Assembly (NCBI GenBank): GCA_008015155.1
Contig: SSFA01000023.1
Span: 80,261 to 144,260, forward strand
From: Thiothrix sp.
GTDB taxonomy: Bacteria; Pseudomonadota; Gammaproteobacteria; Thiotrichales; Thiotrichaceae
Length of the DNA stretch: 64,000 bases
Reading direction: 5' to 3'
Position numbers and translations under genes: made by a program. Every line of letters starts with the position of its first letter. The stretch's first letter is position 1. Shown one piece after another: positions 1 to 10,665 of this stretch. A model generated the notes under the pieces. The model was not told the DNA's origin. It did not search any database and saw nothing but the letters and a program-made list of their open reading frames with translations.

Positions 1-1586
1 AGTTTATTTATATCGGTAAGCCTGCGCTACAACGTGTTGATATTATGGGTAAAGTGAATGGTACAGCGCAGTTCACTCAAGATGTACAGCTACCCGATAT
101 GCTCACGGCTGTAGTCGCTCATGCCCCTTTATTTGGTGCCAGCCTTGCATCAGTTGATGATACAGCCGCCAAAGCGATCAAAGGCGTCAAAGCTGTTGTC
201 AGTTTACCGAATGCAGTCGCAGTACTTGCTAGCGATTTTTGGTCAGCCAAACAAGGCCGTGACGCGCTTAAAATCACATGGGATGAGAGTAAAGCTTACA
301 AAGCCAATAGTGCTGATCAATTAGCTAGCTACCAAAAAATGGCAGAAACCGCCGGTAAAGAAACGACTAAAATCGGCAATCCCGCAGAAGCTTTAGCAAG
401 TGCAGCTACATTAGTAAAGGCTAACTATAGCTTTCCGTATTTAGCTCATGCTGCGATGGAGCCACTGAATTGTGTAGTGCATATCACGGATAAAGGCTGT
501 GAGCTTTGGTATGGTGCGCAACTGCAAACCATTGATCAAGCCAAGGTCAGTGAATTGCTGAAAATAGAGCCTGCTCAAGTTAACATCCATACTCTCTACG
601 CAGGAGGCTCATTTGGGCGGCGTGGTAACCCCATGTCAGATTATGTGCTTGAAGCGGTGAAGATTGCTAAGGCTAGTAATCTATCAGTACCGATTAAAAT
701 GGTGTGGACACGTGAAGATGATATGAGGGCTGGTCATTATCGACCGATGTTTTTCCATAGCCTTCAAGCAGGTTTGGATAAGGATAAGCAGCTGATTGCA
801 TGGCAACAGCGTTTAGTAGGCCAATCCATTATGGCAGGCACGCCTATGGCCATGATGATCACCGACGGCTATGACCCTGTATCGGTTGAAGGTGCAGGTG
901 AACCCTATGCCATCCCGAATAAACTGGTTGAGCTACACACTCCTGAAGATATTCCCGTTCCTGTGCAATGGTGGCGGTCAGTGGGACATACCCATACTGC
1001 CTATGCTACTGAATGCTTTATGGATGAAATGGCTAAAGCGGCGGGTAAAGATCCGGTTGAATTTCGTCGTGGCCTATTAAAAGACTCACCACGTCATCTA
1101 GCCGTACTGAACTTAGCAGCCGAAAAAGCGGGTTGGGGTAGTGAATTGCCTAAAGGTAAAGGGCGTGGCATAGCGGTGGTAGAGTCTTTTAATAGCTATG
1201 TGGCTGAAGTAGCTGAAGTCACTGTGAAGGAAGATGGTAGTTTCACAGTGGATAAAGTGGTGCTGGCAGTTGACTGCGGCCTTGCGGTTAATCCGAGTAT
1301 GGTTGAAGCACAAATGGTCGGTGGGGTAGGTTTTGCTTTATCTGCCGCTTTAGGTGAAAAAATCACTCTCAAAAATGGCCAAGTGGAACAATCCAATTTC
1401 CATGACTACACCCCGCTACGCATAGGACAAATGCCAGTGGTGGAAGTACATATAGTCCCCTCACAAGAAAACCCAAGTGGTGTGGGTGAACCCGGCGTGC
1501 CGCCTTTAGCACCTGCGGTGGCAAACGCTTTGTTTGCAGCCACGGGCAAGCGCCGTTATGAGCTGCCTTTAGGAACTAAAGCCTAA
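1..1586 (+). CDS. Molybdopterin-binding subunit of a xanthine dehydrogenase/isoquinoline oxidoreductase-type hydroxylase (5' truncated)
   Basis: The reading frame is open from base 3, so the ATG at 45 is internal and the gene enters from the left; the missing N-terminus is probably about 200 residues, given the usual 700-770. The visible part is the large molybdopterin-cytosine-dinucleotide subunit of the xanthine dehydrogenase family, closest in feel to IorB-type isoquinoline 1-oxidoreductase or aldehyde dehydrogenase subunits. Recognisable are [11 protein letters not shown], the [15 protein letters not shown] segment and, near the C-terminus, [17 protein letters not shown], which carries the expected catalytic Glu. 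Such enzymes hydroxylate aldehydes or N-heterocycles with water as oxygen source and need a [2Fe-2S] partner, which would lie upstream. It overlaps the XdhC-type gene by one base. The substrate cannot be read from the sequence. Confidence 0.88.
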   Translation, partial: FIYIGKPALQRVDIMGKVNGTAQFTQDVQLPDMLTAVVAHAPLFGASLASVDDTAAKAIKGVKAVVSLPNAVAVLASDFWSAKQGRDALKITWDESKAYKANSADQLASYQKMAETAGKETTKIGNPAEALASAATLVKANYSFPYLAHAAMEPLNCVVHITDKGCELWYGAQLQTIDQAKVSELLKIEPAQVNIHTLYAGGSFGRRGNPMSDYVLEAVKIAKASNLSVPIKMVWTREDDMRAGHYRPMFFHSLQAGLDKDKQLIAWQQRLVGQSIMAGTPMAMMITDGYDPVSVEGAGEPYAIPNKLVELHTPEDIPVPVQWWRSVGHTHTAYATECFMDEMAKAAGKDPVEFRRGLLKDSPRHLAVLNLAAEKAGWGSELPKGKGRGIAVVESFNSYVAEVAEVTVKEDGSFTVDKVVLAVDCGLAVNPSMVEAQMVGGVGFALSAALGEKITLKNGQVEQSNFHDYTPLRIGQMPVVEVHIVPSQENPSGVGEPGVPPLAPAVANALFAATGKRRYELPLGTKA

Positions 1587-2548
1587 TGGCTCATCTATTG
1601 GGTACTGACTTAGAGGTACTCACAAGTGCTCTGCAATTTCACCAGCAAGGCTTGCATCCCTTGCTGGTGACAGTCTTAAATACTTGGGGTTCAGCACCAC
1701 GTCCTGCTGGTTCCCTGCTGGCCATTACCGCCTCAGGCCGACATGCAGGTTCGGTGTCGGGTGGTTGTGTCGAAGACGATTTATTTCAACGCTGCCAACA
1801 AGGCGAATGGCGAACACTATCTGGCCCAAGCATAATTCGTTATGGGGTTAGTCAAGATGAGGCTGCTCGCTTTGGCCTACCCTGTGGTGGGCAATTAGAG
1901 TTACTGCTAGAACCTATGCATGATCTGCTGCATTGGCAAGATCTGCATGAACGCTTACAAGCCGGTGAAGTGCTAGAGCGTCAGTTAAACTTGCAAACTG
2001 GTCAAGCTAGCTTAGAACCTTTGCTCAACTCACAAACTTCAGCCTTCACTTCAACCGCTAGCAGGGTGCGCAAAATCTTCGGCCCACAATGGCGCATCTT
2101 ATTGATTGGCGCGAATCACTTAGCGCGCTATGTCAGCCAATTCGCTCTGGCTTTAGATTATCAAGTGCAAGTCTGTGATCCGCGTGCAGAATATGGCGAA
2201 GAATGGGATATACCGCAAGCAGCACTCACTACCATCATGCCGGATGATGCCGTTTTAGCACTCAAGCATTATCAACGCACGATTATCCTCACCCTCACCC
2301 ATGATCCGAAATTAGATGATATGGCACTGATGGAGGCACTCAACACCGATGCCTTTTATATTGGAGCACTCGGCTCTAAACTGTCTAGCGATAAACGTCG
2401 TGAGCGCATGCGTTATCTTGGGATTTCGGCAGAAAATATTAAGCGTTTACATGCGCCCGTTGGTTTAGATATTGGTAGCAGAACCCCTGCTGAGATCGCC
2501 ATTTCTATCCTAGCTGATATTACTGCACGCCGAAACCGCCGTGGCTAA
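1586..2548 (+). CDS. XdhC/CoxI-family molybdenum enzyme maturation factor
   Basis: A 320-residue protein with the XdhC/CoxI N-terminal domain (SGGCVEDDL near residue 60) and a C-terminal Rossmann-like domain beginning around residue 165 (RILLIGANHLARYV). It contains ALGSKLSSDKRRERM and a late GLDIGSRTPAEIAISILADI segment, all typical of the family. Known members bind molybdenum cofactor, promote its sulfuration and insert it into xanthine dehydrogenase-type enzymes. Its ATG overlaps the stop of the hydroxylase gene (TAATG) and its 3' end overlaps the next gene by eight bases, so the three are almost certainly co-translated. The length is normal for the family. Confidence 0.9.
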   Translation: MAHLLGTDLEVLTSALQFHQQGLHPLLVTVLNTWGSAPRPAGSLLAITASGRHAGSVSGGCVEDDLFQRCQQGEWRTLSGPSIIRYGVSQDEAARFGLPCGGQLELLLEPMHDLLHWQDLHERLQAGEVLERQLNLQTGQASLEPLLNSQTSAFTSTASRVRKIFGPQWRILLIGANHLARYVSQFALALDYQVQVCDPRAEYGEEWDIPQAALTTIMPDDAVLALKHYQRTIILTLTHDPKLDDMALMEALNTDAFYIGALGSKLSSDKRRERMRYLGISAENIKRLHAPVGLDIGSRTPAEIAISILADITARRNRRG

Positions 2549-3170
2549 GCCTTATGGTCAAGAACTAACAGCTATCCTATTGGCAGCGGGGCAAAGTCGC
2601 CGTTTTGGTAGCGCTAAATTATTGCATCCACTAGCTGATGGAACCCCGATTGGCTTAGTAGCAGCACAAAAGCTTCAAGCTGTTTTTGAGCAAGTTCTTG
2701 TGGTGGTCAATCCTGATACCCCAATACTGACAGCCTTGTATCAAAATTTAGGCTTAAAAGTTGTGGTGAACCCACAGGCGGAGCAAGGTTTAGGTTCTAG
2801 CCTAGCCCAGGGCATTGCACACAGTTCTAGCAGCGATGCTTGGTTGATTTGCTTGGCTGATATGCCTTTTATCCAAATAGAAACCTTCTGCCTGATCGCA
2901 GATGCCCTAACAGCGGGAGCAGCAATCGCAGCACCCAGTTATCAAGCTAAACGTGGGCATCCGGTAGGCTTTGCAAAACAATTCGAAACTGAACTACTCG
3001 AACTCAAGCAAGACCTAGGAGCAAGTCATTTACTAAAGCGCTACGCTGAACAGGTATTACTGATACCAACTCAAGATGTCGGTATCTTACAAGATATTGA
3101 TACACCCACCGACTTAGCTCAACTAACCCAGCTGATTCATCCAAAAAGTACAAGTGCATCCTTGTTTTAG
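2541..3170 (+). CDS. MocA/MobA-like molybdenum cofactor nucleotidyltransferase
   Basis: A 209-residue NTP-transferase with the N-terminal signature ILLAAGQSRRFGSAKLL (about residues 11-27), the nucleotide-binding loop of MobA/MocA proteins, then LADMPF near residue 105 (metal-binding Asp) and a C-terminal DIDTPTDL motif. In this setting it most likely makes molybdopterin cytosine dinucleotide, the cofactor form used by the upstream hydroxylase. The start is GTG, inside the end of the XdhC-type gene, which indicates translational coupling. A MobA (GMP-transferring) role is less likely given the neighbours. Confidence 0.85.
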   Translation: MAKPYGQELTAILLAAGQSRRFGSAKLLHPLADGTPIGLVAAQKLQAVFEQVLVVVNPDTPILTALYQNLGLKVVVNPQAEQGLGSSLAQGIAHSSSSDAWLICLADMPFIQIETFCLIADALTAGAAIAAPSYQAKRGHPVGFAKQFETELLELKQDLGASHLLKRYAEQVLLIPTQDVGILQDIDTPTDLAQLTQLIHPKSTSASLF

Positions 3171-3212
3171 GCATGGGTATCGCACCCCAATCCTCCTAAA
3201 ATAACCCTATCC

Positions 3213-3246
3213 ATCTTTAAACTAGGCAAGCTAAAGTTTTAAAGAT
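3213..3246. promoter_or_regulatory. Inverted repeat upstream of the ligJAB operon (candidate operator)
   Basis: ATCTTTAAA at 3213-3221 and TTTAAAGAT at 3238-3246 form a perfect nine-base inverted repeat with a 16-base spacer, about 35 bases before the ligJ start. No regulator gene lies alongside. A purine-rich ribosome site (GGAGGAG) follows just before the ATG at 3280. A role as operator is inferred from position and symmetry only. Confidence 0.35.
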
Positions 3247-3279
3247 TAGGCGTATTTAGGCATTTGGAGGAGATTTAGC

Positions 3280-4322
3280 ATGAGTAAACCCTTGGTTATT
3301 GACTGCCACGGTCATTACACCACCGCGCCCGACGAGCTTGGCGATTACCGCGAGCAACAGAAAAAAGACGTCAAAGCCGATCCGCTATTTGAGCATGTCA
3401 AAGGCATAATTAATATTAGCAATGATCAAATTCGCGATAGCCTCGAAGGCGCACAACTCAAGCTGCAACGCGAGCGCGGTACGGATGTTGCGATCTTTTC
3501 CCCACGTGCTAGTTGGATGGGTCACCACATAGGTAATCAGTCCACCAGTAAGTACTGGACTGAACATTGCAATGACTTGATTTACCGGATTACCCATCTC
3601 TATCCACAAAATTTCATTGGCGCGGCACAACTGCCACAATCGCCACTCGCCGATATGCAAGCCAGTGCTAAAGAGCTAGAGCGTTGTGTATTAGAACTCG
3701 GCTTTGTCGGTTGTAATTTAAGCCCTGATCCTTCCGGTGGACATTGGACTGCACCGCGTCTGGATGATCCTTACTGGTATCCGATTTACGAGAAAATGTG
3801 CGAACTCAATGTGCCTGCGATGATTCATGTCAGCGCGTCTTGCCATCACTGTTTTGATACTACGGGTTCGCATTATTTGGGTGCGGACACCACCGCCTTC
3901 CAGCATTACATGATGGCGAAAACCCTGTTTAAAGACTTCCCGAATCTTAAATTAATCATTCCACATGGCGGTGGTGCAGTACCCTATCACTGGGGGCGTT
4001 TCCGTGGCTTGGCGGATATGATGAAGCTGCCGAACTTGAATGAAATTATTAAAGATCATCTCTATTTTGACACCTGCGTTTATCATCAAGAAGGCATTGA
4101 TTTACTGTTTGAAGTCGTGCCCACCGAGAACATTTTATTTGCCTCCGAAATGATCGGCGCAGTGCGTGGGATTGACCCGCAAACCGGGCACTATTTCGAT
4201 GACACTAAGCGCTATATCGACAACAGTAAACTCAGTGATGAGGACAAGCGTAAAGTGTTTGAATTGAACACGCGCGCGGTGTTTCCACGTTTAGATAAGC
4301 GCTTAAAAGAGGTGGGTTTATT

Positions 4323-4326
<4 letters not shown>
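3280..4326 (+). CDS. ligJ: 4-oxalomesaconate hydratase, LigJ type
   Basis: A 348-residue amidohydrolase-superfamily protein. In protocatechuate 4,5-cleavage, LigJ hydrates 4-oxalomesaconate to 4-carboxy-4-hydroxy-2-oxoadipate. The N-terminal DCHGHYTT holds the HxH metal ligands (His10, His12); later metal-site segments are HVSASCHH and IPHGGGAVPYHWGRFRG, and FASEMIGAVRG carries a conserved acidic residue near the C-terminus. Length and motif order match LigJ rather than the unrelated GalB hydratase. It overlaps ligA by four bases (ATGA), so ligJ, ligA and ligB form one transcription unit. A strong ribosome site precedes the ATG. Confidence 0.9.
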
Positions 4327-5560
<1,234 letters not shown>

Positions 5561-5573
5561 TTTAGTTCGGAGT

Positions 5574-5598
5574 GAGGTTGAGTGCTGCACTTGACCTC
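5574..5598 (+). terminator. Hairpin after ligB (possible terminator)
   Basis: GAGGTTGAGTG at 5574-5584 pairs with CACTTGACCTC at 5588-5598, eleven pairs including two G-U wobbles, with a three-base loop, 13 bases after the ligB stop. No T-tract follows, so factor-independent termination is uncertain. Confidence 0.45.
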
Positions 5599-5686
5599 CT
5601 GCTAGCGAAAAATCTGGCAACCGCTATTTAATCAACAAAAAAGCGCTACAATAAAGCCATTTTCCTAAACCTATAAGCCAGCTCTA

Positions 5687-6007
5687 GTGATAAAAGCACT
5701 CTTTGTCTGTTCCCAAAACCGTCTGCGCAGCCCTACCGCAGAACAAGTCTTTTCAGAATACGAAAGCATTGAATGTGCATCTGCTGGTGTGGATAGCTCG
5801 GCTAATGTACCGCTTGATCCTGAACTGATTGAATGGGCAGATGTTATTTTCGTGATGGAACGCGCTCACCGAAATAAAATAACGAAGAAATTTAAGCCTT
5901 ATTTAAAAAATAAACGCCTGATCGTGTTGGACATTCCCGATGAATATGACTATATGGATCCGCTGCTTATTCAATTACTGAAAGCAAAGGTTACACGATT
6001 TCTTTAA
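5687..6007 (+). CDS. Small low-molecular-weight tyrosine phosphatase-like protein
   Basis: A 106-residue protein starting at a GTG. It opens with LFVCSQNRLRSPTAEQ, containing the C-x5-R-S phosphate-binding loop of low-molecular-weight protein tyrosine phosphatases, and ends with a DIPDEYDYMDP segment that supplies acidic residues. At about 106 residues it is shorter than classical family members (about 150) and resembles the short predicted-phosphatase group often found as single genes. It is followed 13-25 bases later by a GNAT gene and may be co-transcribed with it. Its physiological substrate is unknown. Confidence 0.8.
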   Translation: MIKALFVCSQNRLRSPTAEQVFSEYESIECASAGVDSSANVPLDPELIEWADVIFVMERAHRNKITKKFKPYLKNKRLIVLDIPDEYDYMDPLLIQLLKAKVTRFL

Positions 6008-6032
6008 TTACAAAATAGTAGTGCGTAACTTT

Positions 6033-6539
6033 ATGATCACTGTTCTTCCCCTAGCCGAAACACATTTTGATGAGTTGTACCACGTGTTAGATACCGTAGC
6101 ACGTGAACAGCGGTTTCTGGCATTGACTCAGGCTCCATCCAAAGAAAACACCTTCGCTTTCTATCGCAGTGTGCTCAAAGACGGGCAATGTCATGTAGCG
6201 ATGCAAAACGGGAAAGTAGTGGGTTGGTGCGACATTTTGCCTAGCTTTGGCGAAGCACGCCAACATGTAGGCACACTAGGGATTGGTTTATTGCCTAGCG
6301 CACGGCATCAAGGTATTGGTCGCCAACTCATGCAGGCGGCTATTGAAACTGCTTGGAATCGCGGACTTACCCGTATCGAGCTAACCGTGCGCGAAGACAA
6401 TCATAATGCTAAACAGCTTTATGAACAGTTTAGATTTGAAACAGAAGGCTTAAGGCGCAATTCTATGCTGATCGATGGGCAATATTTCCATTGCTATGCG
6501 ATGGCTTTGCTTAGAAATGAAAATTTAGTTTGTAAATGA
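6033..6539 (+). CDS. GNAT-family N-acetyltransferase
   Basis: A protein of about 168 residues with the acetyl-CoA-binding motif of the GNAT fold: LGIGLLPSARHQGIGRQLMQAAIETAW (motif A, R/Q-x-x-G-x-G/A), followed by ELTVREDNHNAKQLYEQFRFETEGLRR (motif B). The late YFHCYAMALL segment is typical of the RimI-like branch. I chose the ATG at 6033; a GTG at 6021 would add four residues. The acceptor substrate (protein N-terminus, aminoglycoside or other amine) cannot be told from sequence. Confidence 0.83.
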   Translation: MITVLPLAETHFDELYHVLDTVAREQRFLALTQAPSKENTFAFYRSVLKDGQCHVAMQNGKVVGWCDILPSFGEARQHVGTLGIGLLPSARHQGIGRQLMQAAIETAWNRGLTRIELTVREDNHNAKQLYEQFRFETEGLRRNSMLIDGQYFHCYAMALLRNENLVCK

Positions 6540-6548
6540 TTCAATAGA

Positions 6549-7136
6549 CTAAGCGCCTATTAAATACTGGTGATTACGCACCGCCCCCGCTAAACCACCT
6601 TGAGTCAAAACCTTGCCCAAAAGCACCACATCATACGCTTCACGCATTTGACGTGCGCACTGCTCAGCACTCATCTTACCTTCACCTGTACCTAGGCCCG
6701 AACAAACCAAGGAGTTAATGCGTGGCTTGTGTGTATTGAATTTTTGCACTTCCACCAATATTGCTTTAAAGGCCAAAAATGCATTAGCCGTATTCGATAC
6801 ATCCATTGGCACACGCATAGTAGGAGCTGAAATCAGATAGGGAAATTGACTCACACCGGTTTCCACAATCAAAGCATGACCAACGGGTAATTCTCCATAA
6901 AACTCATCCAAAAGCTTTTGCCGCACTTTTCCCTCAATGTCCCAGCCCAGTTGTTGCGAGATTTTTAAATCTAAGCCACCGTCCATATAACCAAAACTAT
7001 TCGCGGGACTGACTAAAGCATCAGCCTCTTGCGCTAAAATATCGCCATCAATAACTTCCACATTTGCGCAATCGGCAAATTGCTTTTTCCACGCGTAAAA
7101 TAAATCTAAATGAAACGCGACTAACTTAATTAACAA
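6549..7136 (-). CDS. Macro-domain (ADP-ribose-binding) protein
   Basis: A 195-residue stand-alone macro domain. The core signatures are VEVIDGDILAQEADALVSPANSFGYMDGGLD (ADP-ribose-binding loop, residues about 26-56), ELPVGHALIVETG, YLISAPTMRVP and the second loop SLVCSGLGTGEGKMS. Such proteins bind or hydrolyse ADP-ribose derivatives such as ADP-ribose 1''-phosphate or O-acetyl-ADP-ribose. The start is a TTG at 7136 with a GGGGA-type ribosome site upstream on the minus strand. It is convergent with the GNAT gene, leaving only nine bases between stops. No partner ADP-ribosyltransferase is visible nearby. Confidence 0.85.
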   Translation of the reverse strand: MLIKLVAFHLDLFYAWKKQFADCANVEVIDGDILAQEADALVSPANSFGYMDGGLDLKISQQLGWDIEGKVRQKLLDEFYGELPVGHALIVETGVSQFPYLISAPTMRVPMDVSNTANAFLAFKAILVEVQKFNTHKPRINSLVCSGLGTGEGKMSAEQCARQMREAYDVVLLGKVLTQGGLAGAVRNHQYLIGA

Positions 7137-7223
7137 AACCCTAGTTCCCCATTTTTACTAATTAGCCATGGTTTTTACCTGCCTAAGTACTTAGACCTAA
7201 GCAAGTATTCCTTTAACACACGC

Positions 7224-7952
7224 CTACTTCACCGTCACCTTCAAAGTATAACTGCCCTTCCACGGATCAGCTTTCATACACTCACTGACTTTAATCAGGT
7301 AAGTGCCCGCCAAGGTAGGGGAAACACGTTTGTTATTATTACAAGATAAATCCGCATCGCTCGCATCAGCACCTTTCGGGTCGGTAATCCAGATTGTGGT
7401 GCGGCGATTACCGGTATTCACTTGCTCGACGTTCATCGTTTGCCCCTTACGCACCGCAATACTATAAGTTTGTTGGCTGTCAAAGCCCGTAAAATTACCT
7501 GTGACGGTAGCAGTGACCGCACCTCTGGCAAATTTAATCGGTATTACTTTAGCAGGCTTCGCGACCGCTTTTTCAGTCACGCAAATCTTGGCATTTTTCC
7601 CAATCCAGCAAGAGCCTTGATGTTTGAAATCTTCACCTAATAAGCTATGCGCGTGCGAACTCAGCAGGCTTTCATTCCACGATGCACCCGCAAGCCCAGC
7701 GTCCAGCACATTTAAATAGACAAAATACTTATTGCCCATCAAACGAAACGAGCCATCCGGATCAAGATCGTACATGCAAGTCCCGTTTAAATAGGTTTTA
7801 CCCTTGACTTGCAATTCGCAGTTTACTTCGCGCCCCGCTGCACCTTTGCGCCAATCGGTTCCCGTGGTACTCGCCGCTGCGGTATTCAGCATGAGATTCA
7901 AAGCGGTCATTAAAGCCATGCCAATCAAGCTAGTTTTCAAGTAAGTTTTCAT
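7224..7952 (-). CDS. Secreted protein with a pre-peptidase C-terminal-like beta domain
   Basis: A 242-residue exported protein. Residues 1-28 form a signal peptide (positive MKTYLKT, hydrophobic core, AAAS cleavage region). The middle contains paired cysteines (CELQV, GTCMYD, GSCWIG, AKICV), suggesting disulfides in the periplasm. The C-terminal 90 residues (GNFTGFDSQQTYSIAVRKGQTMNV to GSYTLKVTVK) resemble the PPC-type beta-sandwich seen at the end of secreted peptidases and in SH3-like envelope proteins. No catalytic motif is visible. It is probably a single-gene unit; function unknown. Confidence 0.7.
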   Translation of the reverse strand: MKTYLKTSLIGMALMTALNLMLNTAAASTTGTDWRKGAAGREVNCELQVKGKTYLNGTCMYDLDPDGSFRLMGNKYFVYLNVLDAGLAGASWNESLLSSHAHSLLGEDFKHQGSCWIGKNAKICVTEKAVAKPAKVIPIKFARGAVTATVTGNFTGFDSQQTYSIAVRKGQTMNVEQVNTGNRRTTIWITDPKGADASDADLSCNNNKRVSPTLAGTYLIKVSECMKADPWKGSYTLKVTVK

Positions 7953-7992
7953 GAATCACACTCCAGCCCCTCGCAATGGGCCTCTGTCAATA

Positions 7993-8075
7993 GTACAAAC
8001 CACACTACACCCAATTGCCATGCAATTATAGCGCCGCGCGCATGAGCTTGATTCATAGCCATTCACGGTTTGTAC
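7993..8075. repeat. Nine-base inverted repeat between two minus-strand genes
   Basis: GTACAAACC at 7993-8001 and GGTTTGTAC at 8067-8075 are exact reverse complements separated by 65 bases, in the gap between the lacI-type gene and the secreted-protein gene. The right copy is followed by a T-run on the plus strand. It could be two regulatory half-sites or chance; no function is assigned. Confidence 0.3.
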
Positions 8076-8102
8076 TTTTTCTATGAAATCCTAGCCAGCA
8101 GA

Positions 8103-9179
8103 TCATGACCTCAATCGCACCCCGCAAGACTCGCGCACAATCAACTCCACTGGTTCGGAATACTGCTTAGGCGCTGGATGATTGTGCTCATCCGCGTTTA
8201 ATTGTTCCATCAAGAGTTGCATCGCCAAAACCCCATGTCTCACAGGGTCAGAACGTACCGTGGTTAAAGGTGGAGTGGCATAAGCGGCTAAGGGAATATC
8301 GTCGTAACCCACCACTGCAACATCTTCAGGAATGCGTAAACCAGCCTCACGCAGGGCGCGCATTGCCCCAAATGCGAGAGTGTCATTGCCTGCAAACAGT
8401 GCGGTAAACGACAAATCGCGTTTTAAGATAGTCTGCATCGCCTCATAGCCACTTTGCGCACTCAAATCACCATAAGCAAATAAATCATCGACTTGCTGGC
8501 AACCCGCTTGTGTTGTGTATTCGCGCCATGCTTGATAGCGGTCATTCACCGCCAAATACTCATTCGAGGCAAAACCAATATGCGCAATATCTTTGTGACC
8601 TAAACCAACGAGGTGCTGCATGAGTAGCACGCTCGCTTCATAGGTATTATTACCCATAGTGCAAAACGCTTCTAACTCAGGCTGGCCGTGTCCAAACGTC
8701 ACCAGCGGAATATTCGCTTCCGCCAGCGCTTGTAAATAGGGGTATTCCTCGAGGCGCAGGTTACAGACGATTAAACCATCAATATGCCGCCCCTTAACGA
8801 GGTTCACAAAGCCACCGGGCGCACAGCCTTCGTCTTCATTCGACTCAATTAACAGTTTTAAACCATAGCGGTGGCATTGTTCATTCACACTTGCCACCAA
8901 CTGTGCCAAGAACACATCAACATATAAATGGCTTAATTTGGGAATCACCAAACCAATGGTTTCCGTGCTACCACGTGCTAACTTTTGTGCGGCTGCATTC
9001 GGCGTATAACCGAGGCTTGCCGCTGCTTCTAACACCCGTTGGCGCGTCGCTTCACTAATCGCCATGCCTTGGCGATTGTTTAATACAAACGAAACCGTAG
9101 TACGCGACACCCCCGCTAATTTAGCAACATCTTGGCTGGTTGCTGCTTGGGTAATCGCCGTTGAAGCGACTCGATTCAT
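8103..9179 (-). CDS. LacI-family transcriptional regulator of the alpha-galactoside operon
   Basis: A 358-residue regulator with the LacI helix-turn-helix at residues 15-60 (SQDVAKLAGVSRTTVSFVLNN, then RVLEAAASLGYTPNAAAQKLARG, the hinge helix) and a periplasmic-binding-protein-like effector domain (TIGLVIPKLSHLYVDVFLAQL, VVGYDDIPLAAYATPPLTTVR). The gene starts 17 bases after the GH4 glycosidase stop and is last in the permease-permease-binding protein-glycosidase operon. It is therefore likely a local repressor induced by melibiose, galactose or a related sugar. A palindromic candidate site lies upstream of the first permease at 13912-13927. Confidence 0.9.
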   Translation of the reverse strand: MNRVASTAITQAATSQDVAKLAGVSRTTVSFVLNNRQGMAISEATRQRVLEAAASLGYTPNAAAQKLARGSTETIGLVIPKLSHLYVDVFLAQLVASVNEQCHRYGLKLLIESNEDEGCAPGGFVNLVKGRHIDGLIVCNLRLEEYPYLQALAEANIPLVTFGHGQPELEAFCTMGNNTYEASVLLMQHLVGLGHKDIAHIGFASNEYLAVNDRYQAWREYTTQAGCQQVDDLFAYGDLSAQSGYEAMQTILKRDLSFTALFAGNDTLAFGAMRALREAGLRIPEDVAVVGYDDIPLAAYATPPLTTVRSDPVRHGVLAMQLLMEQLNADEHNHPAPKQYSEPVELIVRESCGVRLRS

Positions 9180-9196
9180 GATTCTCCAAAAGCGAT

Positions 9197-10597
9197 TTAC
9201 TGGCGCAAAAAGGCTGGCAAATAATCGCTGTGCGCTGCTAATAACTCATCCACCATAGCACGGATTTGTTGCAAGTCCAAAACCGCCGAGGTATGAGGAT
9301 CGAGCATGGCCGCATGATAAACATGCTCACGATTTTCTGTCGCCAAGGCTTCTACTACCAACTCTTGCACGTTCACATTAGTGCGCATTAAAGCAGCCAG
9401 TTGCACCGGCAATTTCCCAACCCGCGTGGGCTGCACACCATTTTTATCGACTAAACAAGCCACTTCTGCCGCACAACCTTGCGGCAAGTTATCAATCAAG
9501 TGCTCATTTAATACATTGCCATGAATCACGCGCGGCTGCCCTGTCACCATCGAATGAATAATGGAGCTGCCAAACTCGACCGAACGACGCACTTCATGTA
9601 AGCCGTCGAGTAAATGAGCTGCATTGCCAATTTCGCGTGGCATGACCTTGATGCCAGCGGCACGTAATTCATTTAACAGTTGCGCCGATTGTTGCGAGTT
9701 TGGCTGGTTAAGCTCTTTTTCAATATAAGGCCACGCATGTTCAAACACTTGGCAGCGCCCCATGTATTCATCGAGCGGAATATTATATTTTTCAATCAGA
9801 TCAGCGCGCCCTTGCTTAATGAACCACGGCACATATTCACTAAAATGCTCACTTGATTCGGTGGCGAAATAACCAAGCTGATGCATCATTTCATAGCGCA
9901 CCCGATTCCAATCGGGCATGTGATTATCGCGGTAAATAGCTTGTAAGCGTGGGTATAAATCCTGCCCCTGATGCTCAAATTTCAGGAAGAAAGCCATGTG
10001 ATTAATGCCCGCGCATTCAAAATCAATTTCTTGCTCAGGAATCCCTAAATCGGTGGCGAGTTCGTGGCGCGTGTGCTGCACGCTATGACATAAACCCACC
10101 GTAGGCACACGCTTAGACGCTTTATTCAAAGCCCAAGTAATCATTGCCATCGGGTTGACGTAATTCAGATGGATCGCATGGTTGGCGCACAGTTCGTCCA
10201 TATCCTGTTGCATGGCTTGCATCACGGGGATGGTACGCAAAGCACGCATGATGCCACCAATCCCCAAAGTGTCACCGATGGTTTGCTCAAGACCGTATTT
10301 TTTGGGAATCTCAAAATCGCGCACTGTCCCTGGTTTATAGCCTGCCACTTGAATGGTGTTTAATACAAATTGTGCACCCTCCAAAGCAGCACGTCGATTG
10401 GTGGAAATAGTAATTTTAGGTTTAGCGCCGACCGCTTCAGCCACGCGCTGCGCCACCATGCCAGACAGGGTTAAGCGGTGCTCATCAATATCATGTAAAG
10501 CAATTTCTGCTTCGGCCAGCTCAGGGAATGACAAAATATCGCCGACTAGATTACGGGTGAAAACCGTGCTGCCTGCGCCAATTAAAGTAATCTTCAC
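9197..10597 (-). CDS. melA: GH4 alpha-galactosidase (MelA type)
   Basis: A 466-residue glycoside hydrolase family 4 enzyme. This family hydrolyses glycosides by an NAD+ and divalent-metal-dependent redox mechanism. The N-terminal ITLIGAGSTVFTRNLVGDIL is the NAD-binding Rossmann start. NYVNPMAMITWAL, GLCHSVQHT with Cys170, and ECAGINHMAFFLK with His200 supply the expected Mn ligands. The GLGGI-like TLGIGGIMRALRTIPV segment fits alpha-galactosidases of the MelA group better than phospho-glucosidases. An intracellular enzyme next to an ABC importer suggests hydrolysis of imported, unphosphorylated melibiose or raffinose-type sugars. Alpha-glucosidase or glucuronidase activity is a less likely alternative. 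Confidence 0.85.
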   Translation of the reverse strand: MKITLIGAGSTVFTRNLVGDILSFPELAEAEIALHDIDEHRLTLSGMVAQRVAEAVGAKPKITISTNRRAALEGAQFVLNTIQVAGYKPGTVRDFEIPKKYGLEQTIGDTLGIGGIMRALRTIPVMQAMQQDMDELCANHAIHLNYVNPMAMITWALNKASKRVPTVGLCHSVQHTRHELATDLGIPEQEIDFECAGINHMAFFLKFEHQGQDLYPRLQAIYRDNHMPDWNRVRYEMMHQLGYFATESSEHFSEYVPWFIKQGRADLIEKYNIPLDEYMGRCQVFEHAWPYIEKELNQPNSQQSAQLLNELRAAGIKVMPREIGNAAHLLDGLHEVRRSVEFGSSIIHSMVTGQPRVIHGNVLNEHLIDNLPQGCAAEVACLVDKNGVQPTRVGKLPVQLAALMRTNVNVQELVVEALATENREHVYHAAMLDPHTSAVLDLQQIRAMVDELLAAHSDYLPAFLRQ

Positions 10598-10665
10598 GGT
10601 GCTTGTTCCTTTATTTTTGATTCACTCGCAAGTCCCGCGCTTGCCTAAAGAAAGTTCTGCTTGCA

